From NCBI GenBank assembly GCA_947172415.1, contig OX359193.1, positions 6,008,501 through 6,072,500 of the forward strand: 64,000 bases of DNA, read 5' to 3'. This DNA is from Chondrosia reniformis (lineage: Eukaryota > Porifera > Demospongiae > Chondrillida > Chondrillidae). Shown here in pieces: positions 17,909-34,659 of the stretch. A program made the translations under genes and the position numbers. The notes below the pieces were generated by a model. The model made no database searches. It saw only the letters and a list, made by a program, of their open reading frames with translations, and had not been told where the DNA came from. Each line of letters starts with the position of its first letter. The first letter of the stretch is position 1.

Positions 17909-20099
17909 TGCTGTAACTCTATCAAATAAGATATGAAGCTAAAACTTGGTGTCAGCATTCACAGACATGTATGAAACATTTCCAATGAGAATTTGAAATT
18001 GTCATAAATCTTTACATTTTCCCTATCTCTCACCATACATTAATTTGGTATACCAGTATATTAATGTACATTTTGTGCTCTAACTCTGTCAAATGGAAAG
18101 ATATGAAGCTCAAACTTGGTGTCAGCATTCACAGACATGTATGAAACATTTCCATTGAGAATTTGAAACTTTCAATAATTTTTACATTTTCCGTATCTCT
18201 CACCATACATTAATTTGGTATACCAGTATATTAATGTACATTTGGTGCTCTAACTCTGTCAAATGGAAAGATATTAAGCTCAAACTTGGTGTCAGCATTC
18301 ACAGACATGTATGAAACATTTCCATTGACAATTTGAAATTTTCAATAATCTTTACATTTTCCCTATCTCTCACTATACATTAATTTGGTATACCAGTATA
18401 TTAATGTACATTTTGTTCTCTAACTCTGTCAAATGGAAAGATATTAAGCTCAAACTTGGTGTCAGCATTCACAGACATGTATGAAACATTTCCAATGAGA
18501 ATTTGAAATTGTCATAAATCTTTACATTTTCCCTATCTCTCACCATACATTAATTTGGTATACCAGTATATTAATGTACATTTTGTTCTCTAACTCTGTC
18601 AAATGGAAAGATATGAAGCTCAAACTTGGTGTCAGCATTCACAGACATGTATGAAACATTTCCAATGAGAATTTGAAATTGTCATAAATCTTTACATTTC
18701 CCTATCTCTCACCATACATTAATTTGGTATACCAGTATATTAATGTACATTTGGTGCTCTAACTCTGTCAAATGGAAAGATATGAAGCTCAAACTTGGTG
18801 TCAGCATTCACAGACATGTATGAAACATTTCCATTGAAAATTTGAAATTTTCAATAATCTTTACATTTTCCCTATCTCTCACCATACATTAATTTGGTAT
18901 ACCAGTATATTAATGTACATTTTGTTCTCTAACTCTGTCAAATGGAAAGATATGAAGCTCAAACTTGGTGTCAGCATTCACAGACATGTATGAAACATTT
19001 CCAATGAGAATTTACATTTTCCCTATCTCTCACCATACATTAATTTGGTATACCAGTATATTAATGTACATTTGGTTCTCTAACTCTGTCAAATGGAAAG
19101 ATATTAAGCTCAAACTTGGTGTCAGCATTCACAGACATGTATGAAACATTTCCAATGACAATTTGAAACTTTCGATAATCTTTACATTTGCCCTATCTCT
19201 CACCATACATTAATTTGGTATACCAGTATATTAATGTACATTTGGTGCTCTAACTCTGTCAAATGGAAAGATATGAAGCTCAAACTTGGTGTCAGCATTC
19301 ACAGGCATGTATGAAACATTTCCATTGACAATTTGAAACTTTCAAAAATCTTTACATTTTCCGTATCTCTCACCATACATTAATTTGGTATACCAGTATA
19401 TTAATGTACATTTGGTGCTCTAACTCTGTCAAATGGAAAGATATGAAGCTCAAACTTGGTGTCAGCATTCACAGACATGTATGAAACATTTCCATTGACA
19501 ATTTGAAATTTTCAATAATCTTTACATTTTCCCTATCTCTCACCATACATTAATTTGGTATACCAGTATATTAATGTACATTTTGTTCTCAAACTCTGTC
19601 AAATGGAAAGATATGAAGCTCAAACTTGGTGTCAGCATTCACAGACATGTATGAAACATTTCCAATGACAATTTGAAACTTTCAATAATCTTTACATTTG
19701 CCCTATCTCTCACCATACATTAATTTGGTATACCAGTATATTAATGTACATTTGGTTCTCTAACTCTGTCAAATGGAAAGATATTAAGCTCAAACTTGGT
19801 GTCAGCATTCACAGACATGTATGAAACATTTCCAATGAGAATTTGAAATTGTCATAAATCTTTACATTTTCCCTATCTCTCACCATACATTAATTTGGTA
19901 TACCAGTATATTAATGTACATTTTGTTCTCTAACTCTGTCAAATGGAAAGATATGAAGCTCAAACTTGGTGTCAGCATTCACAGACATGTATGAAACATT
20001 TCCAATGAGAATTTGAAATTGTCATAAATCTTTACATTTTCCCTATCTCTCACCATACATTAATTTGGTATACCAGTATATTAATGTACATTTGGTTCT

Positions 20100-21460
20100 C
20101 TAACTCTGTCAAATGGAAAGATATTAAGCTCAAACTTGGTGTCAGCATTCACAGACACGTATGAAACATTTCCAATGAGAATTTGAAACTTTCAATAATC
20201 TTTACATTTGCCCTATCTCTCACCATACATTAATTTGGTATACCAGTATATTAATGTACATTTGGTGCTCTAACTCTGTCAAATGGAAAGATATGAAGCT
20301 CAAACTTGGTGTCAGCATTCACAGACATGTATGAAACATTTCCATTGACAATTTGAAACTTTCAAAAATCTTTACATTTTCCGTATCTCTCACCATACAT
20401 TAATTTGGTATACCAGTATATTAATGTACATTTGGTGCTCTAACTCTGTCAAATGGAAAGATATGAAGCTCAAACTTGGTGTCAGCATTCACAGACATGT
20501 ATGAAACATTTCCATTGACAATTTGAAATTTTCAATAATCTTTACATTTTCTCTATCTCTCACCATACATTAATTTGGTATACCAGTATATTAATGTACA
20601 TTTTGTTCTCAAACTCTGTCAAATGGAAAGATATGAAGCTCAAACTTGGTGTCAGCATTCACAGACATGTATGAAACATTTCCAATGACAATTTGAAATT
20701 GTCATAAATCTTTACATTTTCCCTATCTCTCACCATACATTAATTTGGTATACCAGTATATTAATGTACATTTGGTTCTCTAACTCTGTCAAATGGAAAG
20801 ATATTAAGCTCAAACTTGGTGTCAGCATTCACAGACACGTATGAAACATTTCCAATGACAATTTGAAACTTTCAATAATCTTTACATTTGCCCTATCTCT
20901 CACCATACATTAATTTGGTATACCAGTATATTAATGTACATTTGGTGCTCTAACTCTGTCAAATGGAAAGATATGAAGCTCAAACTTGGTGTCAGCATTC
21001 ACAGACATGTATGAAACATTTCCATTGACAATTTGAAACTTTCAAAAATCTTTACATTTTCCGTATCTCTCACCATACATTAATTTGGTATACCAGTATA
21101 TTAATGTACATTTGGTGCTCTAACTCTGTCAAATGGAAAGATATGAAGCTCAAACTTGGTGTCAGCATTCACAGACATGTATGAAACATTTCCATTGACA
21201 ATTTGAAATTTTCAATAATCTTTACATTTTCTCTATCTCTCACCATACATTAATTTGGTATACCAGTATATTAATGTACATTTTGTTCTCAAACTCTGTC
21301 AAATGGAAAGATATGAAGCTCAAACTTGGTGTCAGCATTCACAGACATGTATGAAACATTTCCAATGACAATTTGAAATTGTCATAAATCTTTACATTTT
21401 CCCTATCTCTCACCATACATAAATTTAGTATACCAGTATATTAATGTAGATTTTGTGCTC
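20100..21460 (+). repeat. Local 4-monomer higher-order repeat (680 bp)
   Basis: Monomer variants recur every fourth unit. The variant ACAGACACGT appears at 20151 and 20831, 680 bp apart, with the intervening variants in the same order. Confidence 0.75.
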
Positions 21461-24400
21461 TAACTCTGTCAAATGGAAAGATATTAAGCTCAAACTTGGT
21501 GTCAGCATTCACAGACATGTATGAAACATTTCCAATGAGAATTTGAAATTGTCATAAATCTTTACATTTTCCCTATCTCTCACTATACATTAATTTGGTT
21601 TACCAGTATATTAATGTACATTTGGTGCTCTAACTCTGTCAAATGGAAAGATATGAAGCTCAAACTTGGTGTCAGCATTCACAGACATGTATGAAACATT
21701 TCCAATGACAATTTGAAACTTTCAATAATCTTTACATTTGCCCTATCTCTCACCATATATTAATTTGGTATACCAGTATATTAATGTACATTTGGTTCTC
21801 TAACTCTGTCAAATGGAAAGATATTAAGCTCAAACTTGGTGTCAGCATTCACAGACATGTATGAAACATTTCCATTGACAATTTGAAACTTTCAAAAATC
21901 TTTACATTTTCCGTATCTCTCACCATACATTAATTTGGTATACCAGTATATTAATGTACATTTGGTGCTCTAACTCTGTCAAATGGAAAGATATGAAGCT
22001 CAAACTTGGTGTCAGCATTCACAGACATGTATGAAACATTTCCATTGAAAATTTGAAATTTTCAATAATCTTTACATTTTCCCTATCTCTCACCATACAT
22101 TAATTTGGTATACCAGTATATTAATGTACATTTTGTTCTCTAACTCTGTCAAATGGAAAGATATGAAGCTCAAACTTGGTGTCAGCATTCACAGACATGT
22201 ATGAAACATTTCCAATGAGAATTTGAAATTGTCATAAATCTTTACATTTTCCCTCTCTCACCATACATTAATTTGGTATACCAGTATATTAATGTACATT
22301 TTGTTCTCTAACTCTGTCAAATGGAAAGATATTAAGCTCAAACTTGGTGTCAGCATTCACAGACACGTATGAAACATTTCCAATGACAATTTGAAACTTT
22401 CAATAATCTTTACATTTGCCCTATCTCTCACCATACATTAATTTGGTATACCAGTATATTAATGTACATTTGGTGCTCTAACTCTGTCAAATGGAAAGAT
22501 ATGAAGCTCAAACTTGGTGTCAGCATTCACAGACATGTATGAAACATTTCCATTGAAAATTTGAAACTCTCAAAAATCTTTACATTTTCCGTATCTCTCA
22601 CCATACATTAATTTGGTATACCAGTATATTAATGTACATTTGGTGCTCTAACTCTGTCAAATGGAAAGATATGAAGCTCAAACTTGGTGTCAGCATTCAC
22701 AGACATGTATGAAACATTTCCAATGACAATTTGAAACTTTCAATAATCTTTACATTTGCCCTATCTCTCACCATACATTAATTTGGTATACCAGTATATT
22801 AATGTACATTTGGTTCTCTAACTCTGTCAAATGGAAAGATATTAAGCTCAAACTTGGTGTCAGCATTCACAGACATGTATGAAACATTTCCATTGACAAT
22901 TTGAAACTTTCAAAAATCTTTACATTTTCCGTATCTCTCACCATACATTAATTTGGTATACCAGTATATTAATGTACATTTGGTGCTCTAACTCTGTCAA
23001 ATGGAAAGATATGAAGCTCAAACTTGGTGTCAGCATTCACAGACATGTATGAAACATTTCCATTGAAAATTTGAAATTTTCAATAATCTTTACATTTTCC
23101 CTATCTCTCACCATACATTAATTTGGTATACCAGTATATTAATGTACATTTTGTTCTCTAACTCTGTCAAATGGAAAGATATGAAGCTCAAACTTGGTGT
23201 CAGCATTCACAGACACGTATGAAACATTTCCAATGACAATTTGAAACTTTCAATAATCTTTACATTTGCCCTATCTCTCACCATACATTAATTTGGTATA
23301 CCAGTATATTAATGTACATTTGGTGCTCTAACTCTGTCAAATGGAAAGATATGAAGCTCAAACTTGGTGTCAGCATTCACAGACATGTATGAAACATTTC
23401 CATTGACAATTTGAAATTTTCAATAATCTTTACATTTTCTCTATCTCTCACCATACATTAATTTGGTATACCAGTATATTAATGTACATTTTGTTCTCAA
23501 ACTCTGTCAAATGGAAAGATATGAAGCTCAAACTTGGTGTCAGCATTCACAGACATGTATGAAACATTTCCAATGACAATTTGAAATTGTCATAAATCTT
23601 TACATTTTCCCTATCTCTCACCATACATTAATTTGGTATACCAGTATATTAATGTACATTTTGTTCTCTAACTCTGTCAAATGGAAAGATATGAAGCTCA
23701 AACTTGGTGTCAGCATTCACAGACATGTATGAAACATTTCCAATGAGAATTTGAAATTGTCATAAATCTTTACATTTCCCTATCTCTCACCATACATTAA
23801 TTTGGTATACCAGTATATTAATGTACATTTGGTTCTCTAACTCTGTCAAATGGAAAGATATGAAGCTCAAACTTGGTGTCAGCATTCACAGACATGTATG
23901 AAACATTTCCAATGACAATTTGAAACTTTCAATAATCTTTACATTTGCCCTATCTCTCACCATACATTAATTTGGTATACCAGTATATTAATGTACATTT
24001 GGTTCTCTAACTCTGTCAAATGGAAAGATATGAAGCTCAAACTTGGTGTCAGCATTCACAGACATGTATGAAACATTTCCAATGACAATTTGAAACTTTC
24101 AATAATCTTTACATTTGCCCTATCTCTCACCATACATTAATTTGGTATACCAGTATATTAATGTACATTTGGTTCTCTAACTCTGTCAAATGGAAAGATA
24201 TTAAGCTCAAACTTGGTGTCAGCATTCACAGACATGTATGAAACATTTCCATTGACAATTTGAAACTTTCAAAAATCTTTACATTTTCCGTATCTCTCAC
24301 CATACATTAATTTGGTATACCAGTATATTAATGTACATTTGGTGCTCTAACTCTGTCAAATGGAAAGATATGAAGCTCAAACTTGGTGTCAGCATTCACA

Positions 24401-26688
24401 GACATGTATGAAACATTTCCATTGAAAATTTGAAATTTTCAATAATCTTTACATTTTCCCTATCTCTCACCATACATTAATTTGGTATACCAGTATATTA
24501 ATGTACATTTTGTTCTCTAACTCTGTCAAATGGAAAGATATGAAGCTCAAACTTGGTGTCAGCATTCACAGACATGTATGAAACATTTCCAATGAGAATT
24601 TGAAATTGTCATAAATCTTTACATTTCCCTATCTCTCACCATACATTAATTTGGTATACCAGTATATTAATGTACATTTGGTTCTCTAACTCTGTCAAAT
24701 GGAAAGATATGAAGCTCAAACTTGGTGTCAGCATTCACAGACATGTATGAAACATTTCCAATGACAATTTGAAACTTTCAATAATCTTTACATTTGCCCT
24801 ATCTCTCACCATACATTAATTTGGTATACCAGTATATTAATGTACATTTGGTTCTCTAACTCTGTCAAATGGAAAGATATTAAGCTCAAACTTGGTGTCA
24901 GCATTCACAGACATGTATGAAACATTTCCAATGACAATTTGAAACTTTCAATAATCTTTACATTTGCCCTATCTCTCACCATACATTAATTTGGTATACC
25001 AGTATATTAATGTACATTTGGTTCTCTAACTCTGTCAAATGGAAAGATATTAAGCTCAAACTTGGTGTCAGCATTCACAGACATGTATGAAACATTTCCA
25101 TTGACAATTTGAAACTTTCAAAAATCTTTACATTTTCCGTATCTCTCACAATACATTAATTTGGTATACCAGTATATTAATGTACATTTGGTGCTCTAAC
25201 TCTGTCAAATGGAAAGATATGAAGCTCAAACTTGGTGTCAGCATTCACAGACATGTATGAAACATTTCCATTGAAAATTTGAAATTTTCAATAATCTTTA
25301 CATTTTCCCTATCTCTCACCATACATTAATTTGGTATACCAGTATATTAATGTACATTTTGTTCTCTAACTCTGTCAAATGGAAAGATATGAAGCTCAAA
25401 CTTGGTGTCAGCATTCACAGACATGTATGAAACATTTCCAATGAGAATTTGAAATTGTCATAAATCTTTACATTTTCCCTATCTCTCACCATACATTAAT
25501 TTGGTATACCAGTATATTAATGTACATTTGGTTCTCTAACTCTGTCAAATGGAAAGATATTAAGCTCAAACTTGGTGTCAGCATTCACAGACACGTATGA
25601 AACATTTCCAATGACAATTTGAAACTTTCAATAATCTTTACATTTGCCCTATCTCTCACCATACATTAATTTGGTATACCAGTATATTAATGTACATTTG
25701 GTGCTCTAACTCTGTCAAATGGAAAGATATTAAGCTCAAACTTGGTGTCAGCATTCACAGACATGTATGAAACATTTCCTTTGACAATTTGAAATTTTCA
25801 ATAATCTTTACATTTTCCCTATCTCTCACCATACATTAATTTGGTATACCAGTATATTAATGTACATTTTGTTCTCAAACTCTGTCAAATGGAAAGATAT
25901 GAAGCTCAAACTTGGTGTCAGCATTCACAGACATGTATGAAACATTTCCAATGACAATTTGAAACTTTCAATAATCTTTACATTTGCCCTATCTCTCACC
26001 ATACATTAATTTGGTATACCAGTATATTAATGTACATTTGGTTCTCTAACTCTGTCAAATGGAAAGATATTAAGCTCAAACTTGGTGTCAGCATTCACAG
26101 ACATGTATGAAACATTTCCAATGAGAATTTGAAATTGTCATAAATCTTTACATTTTCCCTATCTCTCACCATACATTAATTTGGTATACCAGTATATTAA
26201 TGTACATTTTGTTCTCTAACTCTGTCAAATGGAAAGATATGAAGCTCAAACTTGGTGTCAGCATTCACAGACATGTATGAAACATTTCCAATGAGAATTT
26301 GAAATTGTCATAAATCTTTACATTTCCCTATCTCTCACCATACATTAATTTGGTATACCAGTATATTAATGTACATTTGGTTCTCTAACTCTGTCAAATG
26401 GAAAGATATGAAGCTCAAACTTGGTGTCAGCATTCACAGACATGTATGAAACATTTCCAATGACAATTTGAAACTTTCAATAATCTTTACATTTTCCCTA
26501 TCTCTCACCATACATTAATTTAGTATACCAGTATATTAATGTACATTTGGTGCTCTAACTCTGTCAAATGGAAAGATATTAAGCTCAAACTTGGTGTCAG
26601 CATTCACAGACATGTATGAAACATTTCCAATGAGTTTTGCAAATTTGATTTACTCCCAAAATTTGCCATATCTCTCACCATACATTAA

Positions 26689-27786
26689 TTCCTATGCCAG
26701 GTAATTACGTAATGGTAAAAATGGCCGACCGTAAGAAGGTATAACAGAAATTCACTACTATGTATATATAAAGCTGAAAAACTAGAGCGTCTTGAAAGAT
26801 TTCTTGTATACATGGATATGCACTGTGTAGTACGTGATTGTTGGTGAAGTAGTATCCATCCATATATACTATATGGATGTCGTTAATGTGAAATTTCGCC
26901 AATCGACAGCCAACGAAACTCTAAAGAAAAAAAGTTGGACCATACCGAACGCTACCATCCACGACGCTCAGAGGCCGGGATCGGTGGTAACGTTCAGCTT
27001 ATCGAATCTGCCGAAGCAAATTACTACCGAGTTGAACTTTGGGTGTCACTTGCGTGAGAAGAACCAGTTCTTCTCGATATGGCCGACTCATATGAATCCT
27101 AAGATATCAGATGCCAATCCCACATACGTGGAACCCCCCCGAAATCCGGATTATTGGTGAGCACGTCTCTATGGCACCAACCGATTAGGAGACAGCTTCA
27201 GAGTCTAAGCGCTACCAACCCCTATGGGAACCGCTACCACCATAGAGATGTGTCCAGGTAGGCCTACTTTATAAGGTTTTTTGCCTCTATTTAAACCACA
27301 AAATTTCGAAAGAAAACGGTTGTGGTTGGCGCTATTCCATACTTAAGAATAGGGTATTTTCGAGAAAAATATGGTCCACTTATTTCAAGTTAATTACAGA
27401 TCAGGGCATCGTTTCAAGCAATTTTGCACATATATTCCGTATTTGTGGTCCATCTCGAAACAGGAGAAAATGGATAAAATCCTGTATGTGTCTTCATAAG
27501 CCGAGGAGAACGGCTTTTCTGGTGCCATGTAGAAACGATTTTAGCGAGAGGTGTTCCGATATCAACGTATAATACTATAACCAGTCACATTCAACCTCAA
27601 TTGCTGTAAAACGATAACGCCTGCTTACTTCTATATAGATACCTTCTGATAGGAGAATTTGAACTGTCTCTGTGTGTTTCTAGTTAGTCCCATGCATGTA
27701 AAACCTTTTGCCTTCAAGTGTTCCGATATTTTATATGAAAGTATCGCACGATTTATATATACTGTATATAGTAATTTTAATTTTAG
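26689..27786 (+). repeat. 1.1-kb insert in the satellite array, copy 2
   Basis: Same segment 9,878 bp downstream of copy 1, with no difference noticed by eye along its length. It has the same TATA-like box, hairpins, T6 run and open frame. Confidence 0.93.
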
Positions 27787-29299
27787 TGCTGTAACTCTAT
27801 CAAATAAGATATGAAGCTAAAACTTGGTGTCAGCATTCACAGACATGTATGAAACATTTCCAATGAGAATTTGAAATTTTCAAAAATCTTTACATTTTCC
27901 CTATCTCTCACCATACATTAATTTGGTATACCAGTATATTAATGTACATTTAGTTCTCTAACTCTGTCAAATGGAAAGATATGAAGCTCAAACTTGGTGT
28001 CAGCATTCACAGACATGTATGAAACATTTCCATTGACAATTTGAAACTTTCAATAATCTTTACATTTTCCGTATCTCTCACCATACATTAATTTGGTATA
28101 CCAGTATATTAATGTACATTTGGTGCTCTAACACTCTCAATTGGAAAGATATTAAGCTCAAACTTGGTGTCAGCATTCACAGACATGTATGAAACATTTC
28201 CAATGAGAATTTGAAATTTTCATAAATCTTTACATTTGCCCTATCTCTCACCATACATTAATTTGGTATACCAGTATATTAATGTACATTTGGTGCTCTA
28301 ACTCTGTCAAATGGAAAGATATGAAGCTCAAACTTGGTGTCAGCATTCACAGGCATGTATGAAACATTTCCATTGACAATTTGAAACTTTCAATAATCTT
28401 TACATTTGCCCTATCTCTCACCATACATTAATTTGGTATACCAGTATATTAATGTACATTTTGTGCTCTAACTCTGTCAAATGGAAAGATATGAAGCTCA
28501 AACTTGGTGTCAGCATTCACAGACATGTATGCAACATTTCCAATGACAATTTAAATTTTCAATAATCTTTACATTTTCCCTATCTCTCACTATACATTAA
28601 TTTAGTATACGTACCAGTATATTAATATACATTTTGTTCTCTAACTCTGTCAATTGGAAAGATATTAAGCTCAAACTTGGTGTCAGCATTCACAGACATG
28701 TATGAAACATTTCCAATGACAATTTGAAATTTTCAATAATCTTTACATTTTCCCTATCTCTCACCATACATTAATTTGGTATACCAGTATATTAATGTAC
28801 ATTTTGTTCTCTAACTCTGTCAAATGGAAAGATATTAAGCTCAAACTTGGTGTCAGCATTCACAGACATGTATGAAACATTTCCATTGACAATTTGAAAC
28901 TTTCAATAATCTTTACATTTTCCCTATCTCTCACCATACATTAATTTGGTATACCAGTATATTAATGTACATTTTGTTCTCTAACTCTGTCAAATGGAAA
29001 GATATTAAGCTCAAACTTGGTGTCAGCATTCACAGACATGTATGAAACATTTCCAATGAGAATTTGAAATTGTCATAAATCTTTACATTTTCCCTATCTC
29101 TCACCATACATTAATTTGGTATACCAGTATATTAATGTACATTTGGTTCTCTAACTCTGTCAAATGGAAAGATATGAAGCTCAAACTTGGTGTCAGCATT
29201 CACAGACATGTATGAAACATTTCCATTGACAATTTGAAACTTTCAATAATCTTTACATTTGCCCTATCTCTCACCATACATTAATTTGGTATACCAGTA

Positions 29300-30900
29300 T
29301 ATTAATGTACATTTTGTTCTCTAACTCTGTCAAATGGGAAGATATGAAGCTCAAACTTGGTGTCAGCATTCACAGACATGTATGAAATATTTCCAATGAG
29401 AATTTGAAATTTTCATAAATCTTTGCATTTTCCCTATCTCTCACCATACATTAATTTGGTATACCAGTATATTAATGTACATTTGGTTCCGGAACTCTGT
29501 CAAATGGAAAGATATTAAGCTCAAACTTGGTGTCAGCATTCACAGATATGTATGAAACATTTCCAATGACAATTTGAAATTTTCATAAATCTTTACATTT
29601 TCCCTATCTCTCACCATACATTAATTTGGTATACCAGTATATTTATGTACATTTTGTTCTCAAACTCTGTCAAATGGAAAAGATATGAAGCTCAAACTTG
29701 GTGTCAGCATTCACAGACATGTATGAAACATTTCCATTGACAATTTGAAACTTTCAATAATCTTTACATTTTCCCTATATCTCACTATACATTAATTTAG
29801 TATACATACTAGTATATTAATATACATTTTGTTCTCTAACTCTGTCAAATGGAAAGATATGAAGCTCAAACTTGGTGTCAGCATTCACAGACATGTATGA
29901 AACATTTCCATTGACAATTTGAAACTTTCAATAATCTTTACATTTGCCCTATCTCTCACCATACATTAATTTGGTATACCAGTATATTAATGTACATTTT
30001 GTTCTCTAACTCTGTCAAATGGGAAGATATGAAGCTCAAACTTGGTGTCAGCATTCACAGACATGTATGAAATATTTCCAATGAGAATTTGAAATTTTCA
30101 TAAATCTTTGCATTTTCCCTATCTCTCACCATACATTAATTTGGTATACCAGTATATTAATGTACATTTGGTTCCGGAACTCTGTCAAATGGAAAGATAT
30201 TAAGCTCAAACTTGGTGTCAGCATTCACAGATATGTATGAAACATTTCCAATGAGAATTTGAAATTTTCATAAATCTTTACATTTTCCCTATCTCTCACC
30301 ATACATTAATTTGGTATACCAGTATATTAATGTACATTTTGTTCTCAAACTCTGTCAAATGGAAAAGATATGAAGCTCAAACTTGGTGTCAGCATTCACA
30401 GACATGTATGAAACATTTCCATTGACAATTTGAAACTTTCAATAATCTTTACATTTTCCCTATATCTCACTATACATTAATTTAGTATACATACTAGTAT
30501 ATTAATATACATTTTGTTCTCTAACTCTGTCAAATGGAAAGATATGAAGCTCAAACTTGGTGTCAGCATTCACAGACATGTATGAAACATTTCCATTTAA
30601 AATTTGAAACTTTCAATAATCTTTACATTTGCCCTATCTCTCACCATACATTAATTTGGTATACCAGTATATTAATGTACATTTTGTTCTCTAACTCTGT
30701 CAAATGGGAAGATATGAAGCTCAAACTTGGTGTCAGCATTCACAGACATGTATGAAATATTTCCAATGAGAATTTGAAATTTTCATAAATCTTTGCATTT
30801 TCCCTATCTCTCACCATACATTAATTTGGTATACCAGTATATTAATGTACATTTGGTTCCGGAACTCTGTCAAATGGAAAGATATTAAGCTCAAACTTGG
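29300..30900 (+). repeat. Local 4-monomer higher-order repeat (685 bp)
   Basis: The rare variant GTTCCGGAAC occurs at 29486, 30171 and 30856, exactly 685 bp apart. The neighbouring variants, including one with GTATACATACTAGTATAT, keep the same order. Confidence 0.85.
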
Positions 30901-32184
30901 TGTCAGCATTCACAGACACGTATGAAACATTTCCAATGACAATTTGAAACTTTCAATAATCTTTACATTTGCCCTATCTCTCACCATACATTAATTTGGT
31001 ATACCAGTATATTAATGTACATTTGGTGCTCTAACTCTGTCAAATGGAAAGATATGAAGCTCAAACTTGGTGTCAGCATTCACAGACATGTATGAAACAT
31101 TTCCATTGACAATTTGAAACTTTCAAAAATCTTTACATTTTCCGTATCTCTCACCATACATTAATTTGGTATACCAGTATATTAATGTACATTTGGTGCT
31201 CTAACTCTGTCAAATGGAAAGATATGAAGCTCAAACTTGGTGTCAGCATTCACAGACATGTATGAAACATTTCCATTGACAATTAGAAATTTTCAATAAT
31301 CATTACATTTTCCCTATCTCTCACCATACATTAATTTGGTATACCAGTATATTAATGTACATTTTGGTCTCAAACTCTGTCAAATGGAAAGATATGAAGC
31401 TCAAACTTGGTGTCAGCATTCACAGACATGTATGAAACATTTACATTGACAATTTGAAACTTTCAATAATCTTTACATTTTCCCTATCTCTCACCATACA
31501 TTAATTTGGTATACCAGTATATTAATGTACATTTTGTTCTCTAACTCTGTCAAATGGAAAGATATTAAGCTCAAACTTGGTGTCAGCATTTACAGACATG
31601 TATGAAACATTTCCAATGAGAATTTGAAATTGTCATAAATCTTTACATTTTCCTTATCTCTCACCATACATTAATTTGGTATACCAGTATATTAATGTAC
31701 ATTTGGTGCTCTAACTCTGTCAAATGGAAAGATATTAAGCTCAAACTTGGTGTCAGCATTCACAGACATGTATGAAACATTTCCAATGAGAATTTGAAAC
31801 TTTCAATAATCTTTACATTTGCCCTATCTCTCACCAAACATTAATTTGGTATACCAGTATATTAATATACATTTTGTTCTCTAACACTCTCAATTGGAAA
31901 GATATGAAGCTCAAACTTGGTGTCAGCATTCACAGACATGTATGAAACATTTCCAATGACAATTTGAAACTTTCAATAATCTTTACATTTTCCCTATCTC
32001 TCACTATACATTAATTTAGTATACCAGTATATTAATGTACATTTGGTGCTCTAACTCTGTCAAATGGAAAGATATTAAGCTCAAACTTGGTGTCAGCATT
32101 CACAGACATGTATGAAACATTTCCAATGAGTTTTGCAAATTTGATTTACTCCCAAAATTTGCCATATCTCTCACCATACATTAA

Positions 32185-33282
32185 TTCCTATGCCAGGTAA
32201 TTACGTAATGGTAAAAATGGCCGACCGTAAGAAGGTATAACAGAAATTCACTACTATGTATATATAAAGCTGAAAAACTAGAGCGTCTTGAAAGATTTCT
32301 TGTATACATGGATATGCACTGTGTAGTACGTGATTGTTGGTGAAGTAGTATCCATCCATATATACTATATGGATGTCGTTAATGTGAAATTTCGCCAATC
32401 GACAGCCAACGAAACTCTAAAGAAAAAAAGTTGGACCATACCGAACGCTACCATCCACGACGCTCAGAGGCCGGGATCGGTGGTAACGTTCAGCTTATCG
32501 AATCTGCCGAAGCAAATTACTACCGAGTTGAACTTTGGGTGTCACTTGCGTGAGAAGAACCAGTTCTTCTCGATATGGCCGACTCATATGAATCCTAAGA
32601 TATCAGATGCCAATCCCACATACGTGGAACCCCCCCGAAATCCGGATTATTGGTGAGCACGTCTCTATGGCACCAACCGATTAGGAGACAGCTTCAGAGT
32701 CTAAGCGCTACCAACCCCTATGGGAACCGCTACCACCATAGAGATGTGTCCAGGTAGGCCTACTTTATAAGGTTTTTTGCCTCTATTTAAACCACAAAAT
32801 TTCGAAAGAAAACGGTTGTGGTTGGCGCTATTCCATACTTAAGAATAGGGTATTTTCGAGAAAAATATGGTCCACTTATTTCAAGTTAATTACAGATCAG
32901 GGCATCGTTTCAAGCAATTTTGCACATATATTCCGTATTTGTGGTCCATCTCGAAACAGGAGAAAATGGATAAAATCCTGTATGTGTCTTCATAAGCCGA
33001 GGAGAACGGCTTTTCTGGTGCCATGTAGAAACGATTTTAGCGAGAGGTGTTCCGATATCAACGTATAATACTATAACCAGTCACATTCAACCTCAATTGC
33101 TGTAAAACGATAACGCCTGCTTACTTCTATATAGATACCTTCTGATAGGAGAATTTGAACTGTCTCTGTGTGTTTCTAGTTAGTCCCATGCATGTAAAAC
33201 CTTTTGCCTTCAAGTGTTCCGATATTTTATATGAAAGTATCGCACGATTTATATATACTGTATAGAGTAATTTTAATTTTAG
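32185..33282 (+). repeat. 1.1-kb insert in the satellite array, copy 3
   Basis: Same segment 5,496 bp downstream of copy 2. The only difference I noticed is near the 3' end (TATAGAGTAA for TATATAGTAA). Confidence 0.93.
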
Positions 33283-34659
33283 TGCTGTAACTCTATCAAA
33301 TAAGATATGAAGCTAAAACTTGGTGTCAGCATTCACAGACATGTATGAAACATTTCCAATGAGAATTTGAAATTGTCATAAATCTTTACATTTTCCCTAT
33401 CTCTCACCATACATTAATTTGGTATACCAGTATATTAATGTACATTTAGTTCTCTAACTCTGTCAAATGGAAAGATATTAAGCTCAAACTTGGTGTCAGC
33501 ATTCACAGACATGTATGAAACATTTCCAATGACAATTTGAAATTTTCAATAATCTTTACATTTTCCCTATCTCTCACCATACATTAATTTGGTATACCAG
33601 TATATTAATGTACATTTGGTTCTCTAACTCTGTCAAATGGAAAGATATTAAGCTCAAACTTGGTGTCAGCATTCACAGACATGTATGAAACATTTCCATT
33701 GACAATTTGAAATTTTCAATAATCTTTACATTTGCCCTATCTCTCACTATACATTAATTTAGTATACATACTAGTATATTAATATACATTTTGTTCTCTA
33801 ACTCTGTCAAATGGAAAGATATGAAGCTCAAACTTGGTGTCAGCATTCACAGACATGTATGAAACATTTCCAATGAGAATTTGAAATTGTCATAAATCTT
33901 TACATTTTCCCTATCTCTCACCATACATTAATTTGGTATACCAGTATATTAATGTACATTTGGTGCTCTAACTCTGTCAAATGGAAAGATATTAAGCTCA
34001 AACTTGGTGTCAGCATTCACAGACATGTATGAAACATTTCCAATGACAATTTGAAACTTTCAATAATCTTTACATTTTCCCTATCTCTCACCATACATTA
34101 ATTTGGTATACCAGTATATTAATGTACATTTGGTGCTCTAACTCTGTCAAATGGAAAGATATTAAGCTCAAACTTGGTGTCAGCATTCACAGACATGTAT
34201 GAAACATTTCCAATGACAATTTAAATTTTCAATAATCTTTACATTTTCCCTATCTCTCACCATACATTAATTTAGTATACGTACCAGTATATTAATATAC
34301 ATTTTGTTCTCTAACTCTGTCAAATGGAAAGTTATTAAGCTCAAACTTGGTGTCAGCATTCACAGACATGTATGAAACATTTCCAATGACAATTTGAAAT
34401 TTTCAATAATCTTTACATTTTCCCTATCTCTCACCATACATTAATTTGGTATACCAGTATATTAATGTACATTTGGTGCTCTAACTCTGTCAAATGGAAA
34501 GATATTAAGCTCAAACTTGGTGTCAGCATTCACAGACATGTATGAAACATTTCCATTGACAATTTGAAACTTTCAATAATCTTTACATTTTCCCTATCTC
34601 TCACCATACATTAATTTGGTATACCAGTATATTAATGTACATTTGGTGCTCTAACTCTG